DNA of 64,000 bases from Lutjanus erythropterus. Taxonomy: Eukaryota; Chordata; Actinopteri; Lutjaniformes; Lutjanidae. A program made the position numbers and the translations under genes. Shown piece after piece: positions 23,521 through 36,630 of this stretch. The stretch covers positions 8,169,019 through 8,233,018 of the forward strand of contig CM034605.1 in NCBI GenBank assembly GCA_020091685.1, written 5' to 3'. The notes under the pieces are model-generated. The model was not told where the DNA came from, ran no database searches, and was given only the letters and a program-made list of their open reading frames with translations. Positions within the stretch are counted from its first letter, which is position 1, and each line of letters starts with the position of its first letter.

Positions 23521-24029
23521 ATAATACAGACTTAAAAAAAAAACCAATTGCTGTCCATTTGTATCACCGGACATAAACTTGTATTATTAGCTAGCTAATA
23601 AAATAATTGTAGTTTTATTGTCTGGCCCCACTCTGCACTCACAACATCCCCTGGAGTCAAAGGTTGATGTGTAAATGCCCTGAAGAAAGAATTTAATTAC
23701 TGTGAGCGTTGATTTGGCGTCAGCTGTTTCTCAGCTCTGTCTTATCCAGGCTGCTGGTGTCAGGAGGGAGCAGAAAAATCAAAACGAAAGCAATTTTGGG
23801 CAAGAAAGTTAATTGTACATATGGGAGATTTTGACTTTTCTGTGTGGACCAAGTAGTCTGAGGCTTTTTTGATTTGATCTGATAGTCATGTCAATTTAAT
23901 TTCTCAACCATAGTTAGTCTGTGGTCAGCAGTTACCCATGATGCAGTTAGCCATGATGAGCACCTGTGAAAACTATAGCCGTCCTCTGGCATTCTGGGAT
24001 TTGTAGGATTTATCGCAGGTCTATTATGT
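23521..24029. other. Intron 1 unique sequence
   Basis: Mixed-composition sequence, possibly continuing the regulatory block to about 23860. Nothing definite. Confidence 0.35.
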
Positions 24030-24358
24030 TGGCAATTGCAATGTTTAAGGTGCAAAATTCAAATTGTAGGAGCTGCTATTTTTTTTAATAAAGCAACAAT
24101 GTGGGAGAAGAGCATTATAATGAAGTGCTGTAGTACTGCAGAGATGCCCTGGCCTGCAAGTCTTGTTCTGCAGAACACATTTTTCTTTGGTACAGACTCC
24201 AACAAATGACACATCTTCAAGATTTTAATTTTTTTTTTAATTGAAAAAAAAGGGTTAAAAAAAGGGATCATTCCCACTAAATGTGAATAATGTCCCAATT
24301 GCAATATCTGTCAAAATAATCACATTATGATTATTTGGACCACATCATATAGCCCTAG
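24030..24358 (-). mobile_element. 'GATATGGCA...TTTTGACAG' family, minus-strand copy
   Basis: Reverse complement of the 5494-5818 element: it ends on the + strand with TCAAAATAATCACATTATGATTATTTGG and CATATAGCCCTAG. AGGAGCTGCTATTTTTTTTAATAAAG and ATAATGAAGTGCTG match the far end of the other copy. Confidence 0.65.
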
Positions 24359-25231
24359 GTCACATACAGCTATAGATACAGCAACACCTATAAAAGCAGA
24401 AAAAACCTTTAGAAATGTCAGAGCAAACCATTTCAAATGACTTTTTTTATCAGCTGAGCTAAAGTGAATACAACGTAAACAGGCTTCCTTAATTTTGCAC
24501 ACAGTTATACAGCCTGAACGCTGAAACAAAGAAAAGCTCTTGTCAGTATTATAATGATCATGTAATCACAACGTCTGGATGGGCACAATTATGACATTTT
24601 TGTTAGTTGCTAAAAAGACATAAAATCAACGACAAGCAAGTATAATTTCATCAGTTTCAGGTTTTTTTTATTTGTGATGATTGATTGGATTTTAATTTGT
24701 CTTTCTTATTTTAATAGGTCATTATTTGCATAAATGTGCTAGCATTGAGATTGAGCTGCTGGTCTTTTCTGTGTGAGCAGAGTATAGGAGGGCCAGAGAT
24801 GTGGAAATGTAGGCGATATTTGAAGTGAGTCACATGGAGGGCTGCTGACTTCTGAGGAATGGGCCCGGCCGAGTTCACAGACACAGAGAAAGAGGGAGAG
24901 AGAGAATCAGTATCTGAACTCTGGCAAATGTCAGCATAGTTAAAATCCTCTCCCTCTGGATCTCACCCAGCTCCAGCCTTGTGAACGATGTGAGGAAAAA
25001 GAAGTATTTACGAGTTGTTAGCCTCTCACACACGCACGAATGTAGTGGGTTTCCTCTCCTCTGTAATGTGTGTGGCTGGCAGAGTGCCAGGTCTCATGGC
25101 GGTGGGTGCTGTAGTGGCACCCCAAACCCCACCACAGCCGCCGCCACCCTGACCTTCACATATGCTAATTAGCCACGTGGAGTTGCTGAAAGGAAGGACC
25201 CCCCTCCTCCCCCTCTGTCCCAGAGGAGGGG
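24359..25231. other. Intron 1 unique sequence
   Basis: No repeat family recognised. GA-rich near 24885-24905. The block 25060-25200 is GC-richer and CACC/CCGCC-containing. No exon seen. Confidence 0.35.
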
Positions 25232-25262
25232 TTTTCTTTCTTTCTTTCTTTCTTTCTTTCTT
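25232..25262. repeat. (TTTC)n microsatellite
   Basis: About seven to eight perfect TTTC units, read directly. Confidence 0.9.
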
Positions 25263-28200
25263 GCTATCTTTTTGCATGGCAGTTAAATAATAGACATATA
25301 CTTTTTTAACAGATGCTCCTCTATACTATAATATACAGTTTGCTTTCACTTTTGCAGCCATTTCTTTTTGTTCTTTCTGTGTTTTCTCTCTAAATATGGT
25401 CTCTCCTCTTTTATCTGCCTCATGTCCCTGGCTCTCAGTAGCTAGCTAGGTCTCCCAAGGGACCGGCAGTCAGTTCAGAGGTATTTAGACAGCCAGCATA
25501 TCCTATCGAATATTTATACACCATACTGAGCAGATCTGTGGGCCACTGCTGAAACACTGTCCTGCTCACAGCTTCCACTCCTTTCCTCTCCTCTTTGGAC
25601 AGCAGAGGAAAGAAATGGGGTCAGAAATAAGCAATTTTGTGACTGAAACAATTAAGTCAAACAGTCAGCTGGAATTTTTTTAAGATCTGCTTCTCTTCCC
25701 TCTTTGTGTAGTAGTAATAGTCTGATAGTTCAGCTGAACAAAAACAGAGGAGAGGAGGATAATTGGAAGATTATCCTGGGAGTTGTTTTTATTTATACTG
25801 TAAGGATGTAGAAGATTTTTTGTGCACATATTTTTCATAGAAATATATACAGTTAGAATTTCTTTTACCTTGAGTTTTTGGTTTAGTCTACTGACAAAAT
25901 AAGCTGCTTCGCAAAAAAAATAGGCACATTTGTAATACAACTCAAAAGTAGTTGAGGTAAGCCCAGTTTGTGTCTCTTTATGTTGTACTCAGGAAACACG
26001 TTTCAGACATGAAAAAGGGGTGTGGACACTTTGATTGTCAGACAGTAATATGTAGATATACTTATGATCTAGTAAGTATCTCTTATTGTTCTTTACCATG
26101 TTGCTGGAGAACATTTAACACAAAGTCAACCTGCTACATAATTTTGCATGAAAATGACAATAGTTTTTCGACTTAATATCTTGAGCTTGAACATGTTTTC
26201 TCATGTACGACTTAATTAATACTAAGTTTATTTTATGAGAACAGTTTTTTGTTTTGAATAATTACAAAATTACCTCAACTTAAAAATTTAAGGCAGCCCA
26301 GACACTAACCTTTTTAAGTTAAAACAAACAGTTGATATTTTCAGCGTGGTGTTTGTGTGTATGTGTGTGCGAATTCGTATATGAACTTCCAACTGCTACA
26401 TCCTCTCCTCCCTCGTGCCAGCCTGTGAGAAAATCATCATCAACATGATCATCATCATCACCATCATCCATCACTTTACACATCAAAGCCCCTGCACTCC
26501 TCTCTGTTTCCAGACTGTAGACTGTGCACTCCAGTCACACGTCTCGCTGTTTGGTTTGAGTTGATCCTAATCAGCGCTGGCACGGTGGGACCATTCGCTC
26601 AGCTAAAAAAAAAAAAAAAAAAAGAATACAACCAAACAGCACCAGCAAGGCGCTGTCTGTCGTTTGTGAAGCACAGAGAGACAAAAATAGAAAAACGATG
26701 GGACACGGACGACGCACAGAGTTTCTGTTGATGAGTTTTGTCTTTTACTTCAGGGTTGTTTCTTTTTCTGTCTTCCAGTTTCTTTTTTTTTTTCTTTGTC
26801 TTACGGACACGCACATACACATACTTAAACATACACTTATGTGTGTTCATCTCTGTCTTTTTTGTCTACTGGTCTTCTGGTCAACCATGTATTTTCCCAG
26901 CCACAACATGTTCCTTTCATCTTTTTCCTTTCCTACCAAACTTAAGGTTGTACATTATAGCATACTGCATGTGTGAGTGTGTGTGTGTGTGTATGAACAG
27001 AGCTTGTGTGTGGATATATTCGTGATTTATAGACACCGGTCACAACAGGACACTCGTGGTCACTCCTGGCTGAACGCTACCTAATTTAGATCAATTTTAT
27101 CTCAGTAATTTAAGAAGCAACTTCACACCACATCCTCATCCACATATGACATATGAACAGTGGACACACACACACACACACACACATATATTTGACAGTG
27201 CTCACTGAGATACTGTATGTGGGAGAAGATGTTATGTTAGAAATTTGGCTGATATGTGTTGTAGTGGGTGTGGAGCACAGATATTTAGTTTTGGTGTTTC
27301 TCTCACTTTCTTGCATCGTGCACCTCTGTGATATATCCAGACTTGTGTTTTACATTCCAGCCACTCCCGACACAAACCGGATGAACTGGATTAGATATCG
27401 ACAACACAAGTGAACTTTATTTTGAAGTTTAAATGTCTTATTTCTTTAAGATGTTAATTCCTCCGAAGGATATCAATACAGTTCGCAAGAGCAGATGTTT
27501 GCTGTTCACAGTTAATCTCCCTGTGCAACTGCGCCTGTGTCTGTGTGTGTGTTTCTGAGTGCATGCACGCGTGTGCGTCTCCCTACTCAATGAACAGCCA
27601 CAGTTACTGTTGGCTAAACATGCAAAGGTTACTGTAATGTCAGACACATGCCAGAGGGGAGTGTGGAATACCACATTAACATAATCCATAGACAACTGTC
27701 CCATTTACAAACATTGCCGTGCCGGGCTGATCGCCACAGCGCTGCAGGAGCACATGACTGCTCGCTTCCGCTACGCTGCATGAGACCAAACGCAGGAACT
27801 ACAACACAATGGCACAGTCCTCTGATGGAAAGACGTTTCCAAGGAAAATGGTCGGTTGTCAGATTTTGGCACGACTCTCTGGGACAAATTATGATGCTTG
27901 AACCTGAAACATTCCTCTGCTCTACCTTAGGCAAAGAATGACGGCTTGCAGTTCTCGCACAGTTACAAAATGTCAAGACATTGTTGTCTTGTCTGACCCG
28001 CTAGCCCCGGGGTGTATGTGTCAACAGTTTGTTGTGTACTGTAAAATAATGCAGTGGGTCGAGTCTTGATTTGGCAACAGTTTATTGGAGTCAGACTAAT
28101 AAAGGCCGTGTGGAGTTTAATTTTTCCTGATGACGGGGGTGGGGTTAAATTTTGCTCTACACTCCAGTGTTAATGTGGGGATTTCAGAATAGCTTTCCTG

Positions 28201-29453
28201 GGCCTTTTATAATCAAAATATACACAGTTTGCAGGATATTTACATTTGTTATTTTTAGCATTAAGTTGCCTGCTTACAGGGCTCACCGCAGAAATGAATA
28301 CAAAGCAACACTGGCTTAATATTTAAAGCATTCAGTGTTAATTAGATGCTTTATGGCGGCTAACATGTTGCCCTCTCACCCGCTGGGGCTGGAGTCTGTG
28401 CTGACAGTTGGGGTGATTGTTTTGATAATTATGTGTGCATAAGCCGGAGAAGAAGAGGCTCTCACTGCATTTTGAAAAATACATTTCTATATTTACAGCC
28501 CGTTTTGACTGCGCGAGTCTGCGCTCTCAGCGTTGTTTTGAGGGATCCATTGTTTTCACTCGCATAACGGGTATTTTAATTAGTCTGTCTTTGGAAATTC
28601 CCTGTGTGTGTTGTGGTTTGCGTTGGACACTGCAGACTCCCACAGCTCCCAGACATTTCTCAACTTTTTTTACACATTGGCCACATTCCAAAAAGCAGAG
28701 TCATGTGTGGAAACTTCTGCAAATTCACATTTTCTCCTCTGTATTTTTAAGCATAAACAGCGTCTCCGTCTCTCCCTACTGTTCTCTCTCTCTCCTCTTT
28801 TTTCTCCCCCAGTCATTTCCAAGTCTCTGTCTTTCTGTCTTTTGGATGCTAGTTGTGGGTGACCTTGCCTGGTGACTACAGTGCCTACTCATTAAGTAGT
28901 AAAGATGAATGGTTCCATTATAGCACGGGGAAAAAAACGAGCGGGGCCAATTAGTGGTAATTAACAGTGGTGAGGGTGAGGCGCTCTGGAGGGCACCCTG
29001 ACCTGGACTCGGGAGGGGGCAGAGGGGAGCAGTGGGCGTGTGTGTGAAGAAGGAGATTTAGCTATATATGTGCACGAAAGTGTTTACTGGGGAAGGTGTG
29101 TGCTTGTACATGAACCCATGTGTGAGTTTTGGGAGCTGATTGGAGGTGTGTGTATTGATGTCATGGAAAGGTGTGTATTTTTGCATGTGGAAGGGAGGCA
29201 AAGTCTGTGTAGGGAGGAAGTTTGGGTGGATGAATGGGTCAGACACTCCTAGACTTTAACGCAGGAGACAGCTGTCGTGTCCTGTGTGAAACCAAAAGTC
29301 ATATTGACTTATTTTAACTCGCATATGTATGTTAACTTATGTAACATACTTAACTCGCATCACATTTGTAACATAGCTGAACGTCCATACATGTATGTAA
29401 CTCATGCACTTATCTTAACCAAAACAACAAATCGCAGCCGTTTGACAATGTTA
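25263..29453. other. Intron 1, mixed unique sequence and microsatellites
   Basis: Contains a CATCAT-rich tract (26431-26474), poly(A) 26605-26623, T-rich runs near 26778-26790, GT repeats near 26974-26993, and (CA)n at 27163-27186. Complex repeat-poor blocks at 28060-28460 and 28880-29010 may be regulatory. The open frames lack recognisable domains. No exon detected. Confidence 0.4.
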
Positions 29454-29613
29454 ACCATATATGTCATTTTGGTCACGTGTGTTGTTTCTGGTCATATACG
29501 TTGTTGTGGGGACAGTTATATAAGTTTAGTTTTAGTAATTGACATATACCTCATTTTGGGAATACCCATATGTGTTTTTTTGGGAATGGTCGTATATGTC
29601 TTTTTGGGAGTCA
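29454..29613 (+). repeat. Degenerate 'CATATAYGT-TTTTGGG' tandem-like array
   Basis: Five degenerate units start at about 29455, 29492, 29542, 29566 and 29590 (CCATATATGTCATTTTGG, TCATATACGTTGTTGTGGGG, ACATATACCTCATTTTGGG, CCATATGTGTTTTTTTGGG, TCGTATATGTCTTTTTGGG). Spacing is irregular (roughly 23-50 bp), so this is a decayed array. Confidence 0.6.
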
Positions 29614-29704
29614 CTGGCAAATGACGTACTCTGATGTGTAGGTATGAGGATGTGTTTCATGTTTGGTCCAGATCCCAGCAAAAATCACGTCACTAATTCT
29701 ATAT

Positions 29705-29822
29705 ATTTTTTCAGCGAAAATGAAATACAAAAATTACATTTCACAATAAAATCGTCATTCATATTGCAATCTCAATATCTGTCAAAATAATCATTTTATT
29801 TTTTGCATATCGTTCAGCTCCA
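29705..29822 (-). mobile_element. 'TTTTGACAG' family, truncated minus-strand copy
   Basis: It contains TCTCAATATCTGTCAAAATAATCA and CATATCGTTCAGCTCC, the reverse complement of the start of the 5494 element. Only about 120 bp is recognisable. Confidence 0.6.
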
Positions 29823-30119
29823 ATCTATAGATTTGTGTACGTATGTCATCAGTGTTATAGGAACATGTAGCATGTGAATAGGGGAGGTTCAAATGTATGT
29901 GTCAAGTGTGAAGGTCACAAATGCAGTTTGTGGGTGTTTATGGGATGTTTAAGATGCATATGTGTGTGTTACATAATAGCGCATCCCTGTACACATTCCT
30001 GAGTGCTGACAGATGGAAAAATCACAGGGGGATTCAGCACGTTTGAGCGTTTAGAGGTGACTGAGGTCAACAGCCGGCAACACCTCTCTTTGACTTTTGA
30101 CCCCCGATGTGATGTCACT

Positions 30120-30345
30120 CCCCCTCCTGAAGCCCTTTGGTGCGGCCAGGGAGCTCGTTAGGCAAAGGTCTGAGAATAAAAGGCCCTGAAATGCCAAGCC
30201 AATATACCATCAGCGCTAATGAACATTTTGTGATGATTTTTGTTCTTAATTGGGGATTTTTTTTTCTGCTGATTAGCAGTATTTTAGCATCTCAGCATCA
30301 AGGAGAAATTCAAGGTTGTTCACCGAGAGACTGTCTCCGTCTCTC
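30120..30345. promoter_or_regulatory. Candidate intronic regulatory block
   Basis: Complex sequence including CATCAGCGCTAATGAAC and GCTGATTAGCAG, free of simple repeats, just before a poly(T) run at 30397-30421. By texture it resembles a conserved intronic element; this is inference only. Confidence 0.3.
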
Positions 30346-31979
30346 TTTCTCTTTCTCAGCGGCTGCACTTGATTTATTCACCCCACCTACCTCCCGTTTT
30401 TTTTTTTTTTTTTTTTTTTTTATCAGTTCTTGGGTGAAATTGTCACAGCCATGTAATCCTGTGGGTGCCACTAGCTGGGAGACTCACACGTGAGCATGCA
30501 CTGGGAGAGAGGGGCGTGCGTGTTTGTAATGGCGTTGGCGGCGGAGCGTCTAAACAGTAGGTGGCACCGGGTCTTGCGTCCAGCATGGAAATCCTGGCAA
30601 GTCAATAAAGCGATGTTCAATATAGAAGGCAACAAGGCTGCCTGTGTTGTCACTTTAACAGACATGCTAGAATTGGCAGTTAGTGAGAGAGAGCATTTGT
30701 AGAGGCTGGAGATTTTTTTAAGGTATTTTGTAAAGTGCTGGCAAAGTGCTTCTTTCAGGGCCCCTGAAATTGCAATGCCTGGTAAATGGATGGTTTGAGG
30801 AGTATACAATGTATTAGAAGTCAATTGTGCATGGGAGGGCCTATTTTCCATATCGCTAGTCGAACAAGTGTGTCACTGTGTGTATGTTTGTGCATGTGTG
30901 TGTGGAGCTCTTGCGTCTCTGCCTTTGCGGTGCACACACACACACACACACACTCAGACTGTACATGCCCCTGCTCCTATTCCCCTGTTGCTTCAGCGTC
31001 TCTCGGCTCAGTCATGTGCAGGTTTGTCTGTATGGTGGGGTTGGGGGGGGGGGTTACACTGAGGGGGCTGCGACGTACATCAGAAACCATTACCCATAAT
31101 GGCCTCTTTCCCCACACCCCGCATATCCATTCCCTTTCCCTCTTCTGACATTTATTTTATGACTGCTTACATATCAAATATTTAAATAAACAGAATCGGG
31201 GGCTTCGGCTGAGGTTTGCCCGGGGGGTGACAGGGGGGAGTTGCGGCGGAGGGAGAATGGGGATGGATGATGACATTCATTTCCGAAACGAGTAAAGAAA
31301 AAAAAAACAGGGTTGAATGGTGGAGGGGGTGGTGGCGGTGAAGGGTGGGAGGAAACGCAGCAGTGGCAGAGAGGAAGGGGGAGAAAAAAAAAATGCTTCG
31401 CTTGGCTCCAATCAAAGCGGGTGGAGGAGGACGGCGTGTTTTTTCGCTTACGCCTGGCAGCAGCGGTGACAGACGGTTGTGTATGCACACGGGTGTACGG
31501 GTGCGAGTGTTTATGTGCGTGCGCACCCTGTCGCGGGGCTCATCCGTCAGCATTTCCTGGGGACGCGGGAGGACGTGGGAGAAGGCCCTTGTGGCTCGTA
31601 AAAAGCAGCCCGCCGTACTGAAGCAATGTCAATTGCGCGGCAACCGCCAAGGAGATCAGAGCACGACGCAAAGTAACAAAGGAAAAAAAAAAACAACAAC
31701 AAGAAAAGAAACAAAGTGTAACGTGGCAATGAGAGGAGGTAGAAAAGGAAAGGACAGAGGGAGGGAGTGAAGGTGAGGAGGAGAAAGATTTATCTCTTTT
31801 TCTTTCCTCAGGAGAGGAAGATGGAGAGAAGGCGGGCGAAGAGTGTGAAGGGGAGAGGTAGAGAATGAAGGGGATAAAGAGAAAGGTGTATATATATGTG
31901 TGTGTGTGTATGTGTGTAGAGAAAGACAGAGTGGTCCTGGGGTGCAGGCGGCCAGTCTTGCGCTGGCTGGCGTCGGTGG
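30346..31979. other. Intron 1, low-complexity-rich stretch
   Basis: Poly(T) 30397-30421; (CA)n 30933-30953; G-rich tracts at 31033-31050, 31218-31260 and 31313-31375; TA/TG repeat at 31891-31918. The frames around 31.2-32.0 kb are purine/pyrimidine composition artefacts. Confidence 0.5.
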
Positions 31980-32300
31980 GAGGCCCATTACTGTCAGGCT
32001 AATCTTAAAATAATTAATTGCGAAGTCGACGCTTTTTAAAGAGTATTGTAATTGAATCCTAAATTAGGCTTGGGAAAGGGGACGCGTCCTGCTTTGCTGC
32101 AAGTCTGTTCCCATTCTCCAGTCATCCACGCACACACACACACACACACACACACATCAGTGGGTCGTGCACGCAGGCGGGCAGAAGGAAAAAAAGACAA
32201 CAGGCGAAGGAAATGCTAATGAAATGCATATTTGGGGAGAAAGGGGCCATCTATAATTTAGCTGTGCTCTTTGAATGTGAATGATGTGTGTGCAAGCGCT
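31980..32300. promoter_or_regulatory. Candidate intronic regulatory block
   Basis: It starts with CCATTACTGTCAGGCTAATC, then AATAATTAATTGCGAAG, and continues with low-repeat AT-rich sequence, broken by a (CA)n tract at 32131-32156. The second half contains ATCTATAATTTAGCTG. It has homeodomain-site-rich enhancer texture; conservation was not tested. Confidence 0.35.
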
Positions 32301-34600
32301 GTGATTTATTTTTGTTGTGCAGAGGGATAATTCTGTCAGAGTAGGCTTTTATTCTTGTAAACAAATGTGGGGAAAAGAGCAGAATAAAAGTGGAGTAATA
32401 AAGTAAACAGAATGGTATGAATACATTTAGCTAGTGGCATGAATAATTTGTATAGGGGATAGAGGAGTTTGATGAAAGAGAGATGACAGATATGAGAGCT
32501 GTGATATTGCCTGATGAAATTTCGGGTTGGCCTCCAATTCACAATTTTCTGGCACTTGTTTTCATTTTTGGGTGATTTGTTTCTCATGGATTAGTGCTGC
32601 TGTGCATCGTTTCCCTTTCCCACACCCGCACAAGTAGGTAGAGCTAAGCCCTCGCAGACACATGCACACACCCAAACATGCACCTTATAACCCCTCAAGT
32701 CCTCCGAGGCCCTTATGTACTATAGCCTCCGCACCGAGGCTCGGCTCAAAATGAGCGGCTCAATGTGCTTCCACTTACACACACTGCTGCCCACATGGCT
32801 CCTCTTGGATGACCCCTGCAAAACTATAGGCTATAGAACTTTCTGGATCAAAGCTCCGGGAAAAGGGTCTGCCCTCCATAAACGTCGGCCCTGCTCCATA
32901 ACTCCGGCAGGAGCTAGGGAAGAAAGATGGCACGGGGTTTGAGGTCAGGGAGACAGTTCTGCAAGGCAATAATGGAAACGAAGTGGTCAACAGATGCTTT
33001 ATGTAAAAATGAAAAAGTAGGGAAACTGCGGTGAAGTGCAGGATAGTTTAAACTTTACTTTAAGGTACATAAGCTCTTAATGTCATGATCTTTTTGAACA
33101 TGGAGTTTTTTTAAAAGAGTTACTGCACACTTAAACATGTTTTTTAAGCTCTAATTTAAATTATAGTACTGTAATGTGATGAAACACAAATTCCGGTTTT
33201 GAAACAAAAAAATTAATCCATTTATAAAAATTTGCATATCAGGGGTTGAAAATGGCGCAAAATGCCAACCATTGTTTTAAATCATCCTGAAAGGCCTGTG
33301 CAGAGACAGAGATGACTGTTTGGGACTTATCTATGTCATAAATTTTTATATTAAAAAGGCATGTTAACACCCTCTAGAGTTGGGCAACCCACCTCTGCTA
33401 AACTGCCGCTCTTGAGTCTGTGAAACAGCGCTCATTTTCTAAAATATGTTGATCAAGACTCATCATTCACAGGAGTTTATACTATTTTTTGCTAATCCTG
33501 AATGTAGTATTTTTCGATTTTAGTGGTTTTGAGGGCTGGTGAAACGCCACTGTATTCTTTGCCTCAATTGATTATTGACAAACAGCAGGGCTACAGCTTC
33601 GTACTGACACTCCCTGCAGACACACACACACCGGAGAGCCTCTAAGCCTCCCTGAGCTGCTAGCATTAGCTCAGCTACAACACAAGACAAAAACTTTTTC
33701 AAAAAGGGTCACAAATGTGCTTTTAGTGACTGTCAAAGCTCCAGTGGGCGCTCGGTTATTCCCAGGCTACTCTGAGTTTCCAGAGTTCCGTCGCAGACGC
33801 AGTCTGAAAGAAGCTGCCCGTGGTTGGTTTGCCCCAAATCCCGCTCATGAGTACCAGAATTATGCAAGGCATAGAGTTAGGCTTGAACCCAAGGTGTGAA
33901 GTTACATTCATTTCATTTTTTAATCATTAAATGTGCTTTGTTTTTAAATGTTTGTTTGTGTAAGTGTGATCATATCTTCTGATATCTGAAGTATTTGATT
34001 TTCTCAGTGTTGACACACAGAGATTACTGGATTAAGTAAGGATATAGGAGTTGCAGTCTGTCAAATTGCTTAAATATTTTCTGTCATGCTGCACCGTGCC
34101 TTAATCTCACCTCCACAAACACACAAGAACCAGTCCAACCACTCCCGTCAACATGTTGGCCCATGCTGCCGTTCACCCCAGATGCACAGGGCTGCGCACT
34201 TCAGGCTCAGCTGTAAATTCATCTGTATTAAAATCCTTGTCAGAATTGAAATACAATGAAATTCTTCAGCTCTGGCACAAGAATCTGGCTGCATCTGTAT
34301 GACAAATCAAACGTTCCTCATGCTGTTTTCCAAATGTTTGAAACCTATTCAACTCCTATTTGGCCCAGTTCTGACAGCTATAAACTTGGCTCAGAACATC
34401 CCATTTTCTCCTGGCTGACTGGGATGAATAACAGCGGCGAGGACAATATTGTGGTCTAGCTGAGCACGGCTGACTCTTCTGTCTCTGTGATCCCTCTATC
34501 AATAAGGAACACAGGCCTGTCAGAAGGCCTGCCAACTGTCTGGCTGTCCACACAGCCTGCTCTCTACGCAACATCTGGACACAGATGGTACGCACTGATC
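32301..34600. other. Intron 1 unique sequence
   Basis: No gene or clear repeat ends. 33670-33900 is GC-richer and reads as an open frame on +, but without a domain or convincing splice sites. It may be a dispersed repeat fragment. Nothing else definite. Confidence 0.35.
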
Positions 34601-34615
34601 ACACACTCACACACA

Positions 34616-34651
<36 letters not shown>

Positions 34652-34726
34652 ACTTATACACGTGTTTTACTGATACTGGCAGACATTCACAGACATGCTG
34701 TGCATTTACAGTTGGTTAATATACTG

Positions 34727-34770
<44 letters not shown>

Positions 34771-34928
34771 ATTCGTACATCTACACACATTCGTATCTAC
34801 AAACATCATTAACTCACATATTGTTTTCGAGATCCTTTTTATCTGCAGCTTTATGTGTAAAATCACATACATACACACACTGGTTCACACAAAAATTGCC
34901 ATGTGGTTGAATACATACAATAAATACT

Positions 34929-34959
<31 letters not shown>

Positions 34960-34964
34960 GCACG
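34601..34964. repeat. Alternating (CA)n - (GT)n - (CA)n microsatellite trio
   Basis: (CA)n at 34601-34647, (GT)n at 34729-34769 and (CA)n at 34929-34964, separated by roughly 80 and 160 bp. In a + strand transcript the middle tract is complementary to both outer tracts. The long + frame (34487-35119) is a read-through of these repeats. Confidence 0.9.
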
Positions 34965-35259
34965 CCCACCTTGTTTCACTGAATTGGACACATGGTGAAA
35001 TCTGTGTGTTGCAGCCAAAGGATCTGTTGCCTCTCCTGGGAAATATGTGCATCCCTTTAATATGTCTGGCCTTTAATAAAAACCTGAACATAAAAGGTCG
35101 GTCAAGGTTCAGTGTGTAAAACAACTCACAATCATAGTGTTCATTCTGGCTTTAGGCTGGCTTGCACTGATTTAGATACAGTAACTAAATGGTGAATTTA
35201 AAGCTGTAATATATAACATTTAAACATTACAGCATCTAAAAACACAAGACAGATGTTAT

Positions 35260-35740
35260 GTATTTTGTTGAGTTGTGTACTTAGACTATCCCAAATGCTT
35301 CCAACAATGGTCAAACTCATAGAAATCCATAATTTTTTCAAGGTAACAGTGTGTTTCCTCCCTGCCAGTAGTTTCTATAACTTCTGGGAAAACACAGGAT
35401 ACATCAGAGAGTGAGGAAAGCAGTCAGCGAACGTGACTAAATGTAACTGGAACAAAACTTTAAAACATTACCTCCAGGGTGGGAGATTAACATTTTAAAA
35501 TGTGAACATCTACCAGTGTGCTGAGTTGTGTACGTGTATTATCCCAAATGTTTCCAACAATGTTCAAACGCAGAGAAATCTGTAATTTATTCAAGGTGAT
35601 GCTGTGTCTCCTGCTAGCCGCTAGTTGGGAAAACGCGTGATACACTGGATCTGTCAGAGAGAAAGAGAGAGAGAGTGAGGATGTTAAATGTGACTTAACA
35701 TAACCTGAATAAAACGAAGTGCATTACCTCTATTAACATG
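35260..35740 (+). repeat. Imperfect tandem duplication, ~253-bp unit
   Basis: GAGTTGTGTAC at 35270 and again at 35523 begins two diverged copies: ...TATCCCAAATG(C/T)TTCCAACAATG, ...GAAATCnnTAATTTnTTCAAGGT, ...GGGAAAACnC. The second copy carries an internal GA-rich run (35657-35680). It is probably a duplicated dispersed repeat. Confidence 0.75.
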
Positions 35741-36079
35741 ACCTCTGCCTGAGTCATGTGATTTTAATCAGTCTTTTGTTATTGCTTTGATGTGAGAGAG
35801 ACCCCTAGAGGCAGAGTTTAGGTATTGTGTCTTTAATAACAGAGAGATTTAGCTGTTGTTTAATTTTCATATGAGCTGATGAAAGCTCCAAGATGAAAAT
35901 GAAAAAAAAGATGGGATAGTATACATGGGATGTACATAGTCACAGTCCTCTCCAGCATGTCCAAATCTAATTAAGGCCATTTAATTGCAAATATCACTCA
36001 ATCTTCTCAGTCATATGCTATTCATATGGGCTGCCACAATCAGTCCGGCGTAAACATAGCTGCCCTGGAGCTCAGCGAT

Positions 36080-36480
36080 AATGGAAGTGAAAGGTGGAGT
36101 TAAGTGTGAGTCAGAGGTGTGTGTGTGTACAGTCAGGCCATGCATCAGGGCTCCCACAGGCCTGGAGCCTCTCATTGATCGACCCAGCTCCCCCACCTCA
36201 TGTTCCTGGCCAGCTTCGGTGATTGATTCCCAGTCAGGGCCCTGGAGATGGGAGGCTCGGCCCGGGCTCACAGAGCCTGGGGCCTCCCAGAGGGCGACCT
36301 GGAGGGGCTGCGGGGGGAGGGAAGCCAATTTCCAGGGCCCCTAACCCAGGTCGAGGAAGCCCATTTCTGGGGAAGCCTTCACAGCGGGGTGGCAGAGTGG
36401 AGGCTCACATTCATTACAGGAGAAAATTAAGGCCACGTCTGCTGCTGCTGCTGCTGCTGCTCTGACCACTATATTGAGGT
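36080..36480. other. GC-rich intronic block with a (CTG)n tract
   Basis: GC-rich complex sequence, unlike its AT-rich surroundings, followed by (CTG)n at 36439-36460. Three overlapping + frames run through it, but none has splice support or a recognised domain. It may be regulatory. Confidence 0.35.
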
Positions 36481-36611
36481 TTGGGGAAAAACAAGGTGGA
36501 GTGTGTCTCTGTGAGTGTATGCATACAAGAGGTGAGGAGGTTAAGAGATATTGGTGAGTGCAGGTTTGGGGGGAGAGAACACTACCTTAACATGCTATTA
36601 CACAATCTGTG

Positions 36612-36630
36612 ACACACACACACACACACA
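36612..36630. repeat. (CA)n microsatellite
   Basis: Uninterrupted CA run. Confidence 0.85.

Noticed and set aside
25970..26176. Short + frame in intron 1
   Set aside because: 68 codons with no domain and no splice context.
31174..31988. Several overlapping 100-140-codon frames on both strands
   Set aside because: They follow G-rich, A-rich and purine-rich low-complexity sequence and mirror each other on opposite strands.
34487..35119. 210-codon + strand frame
   Set aside because: It is kept open by three dinucleotide tracts (TH and CV runs); no protein-like features.
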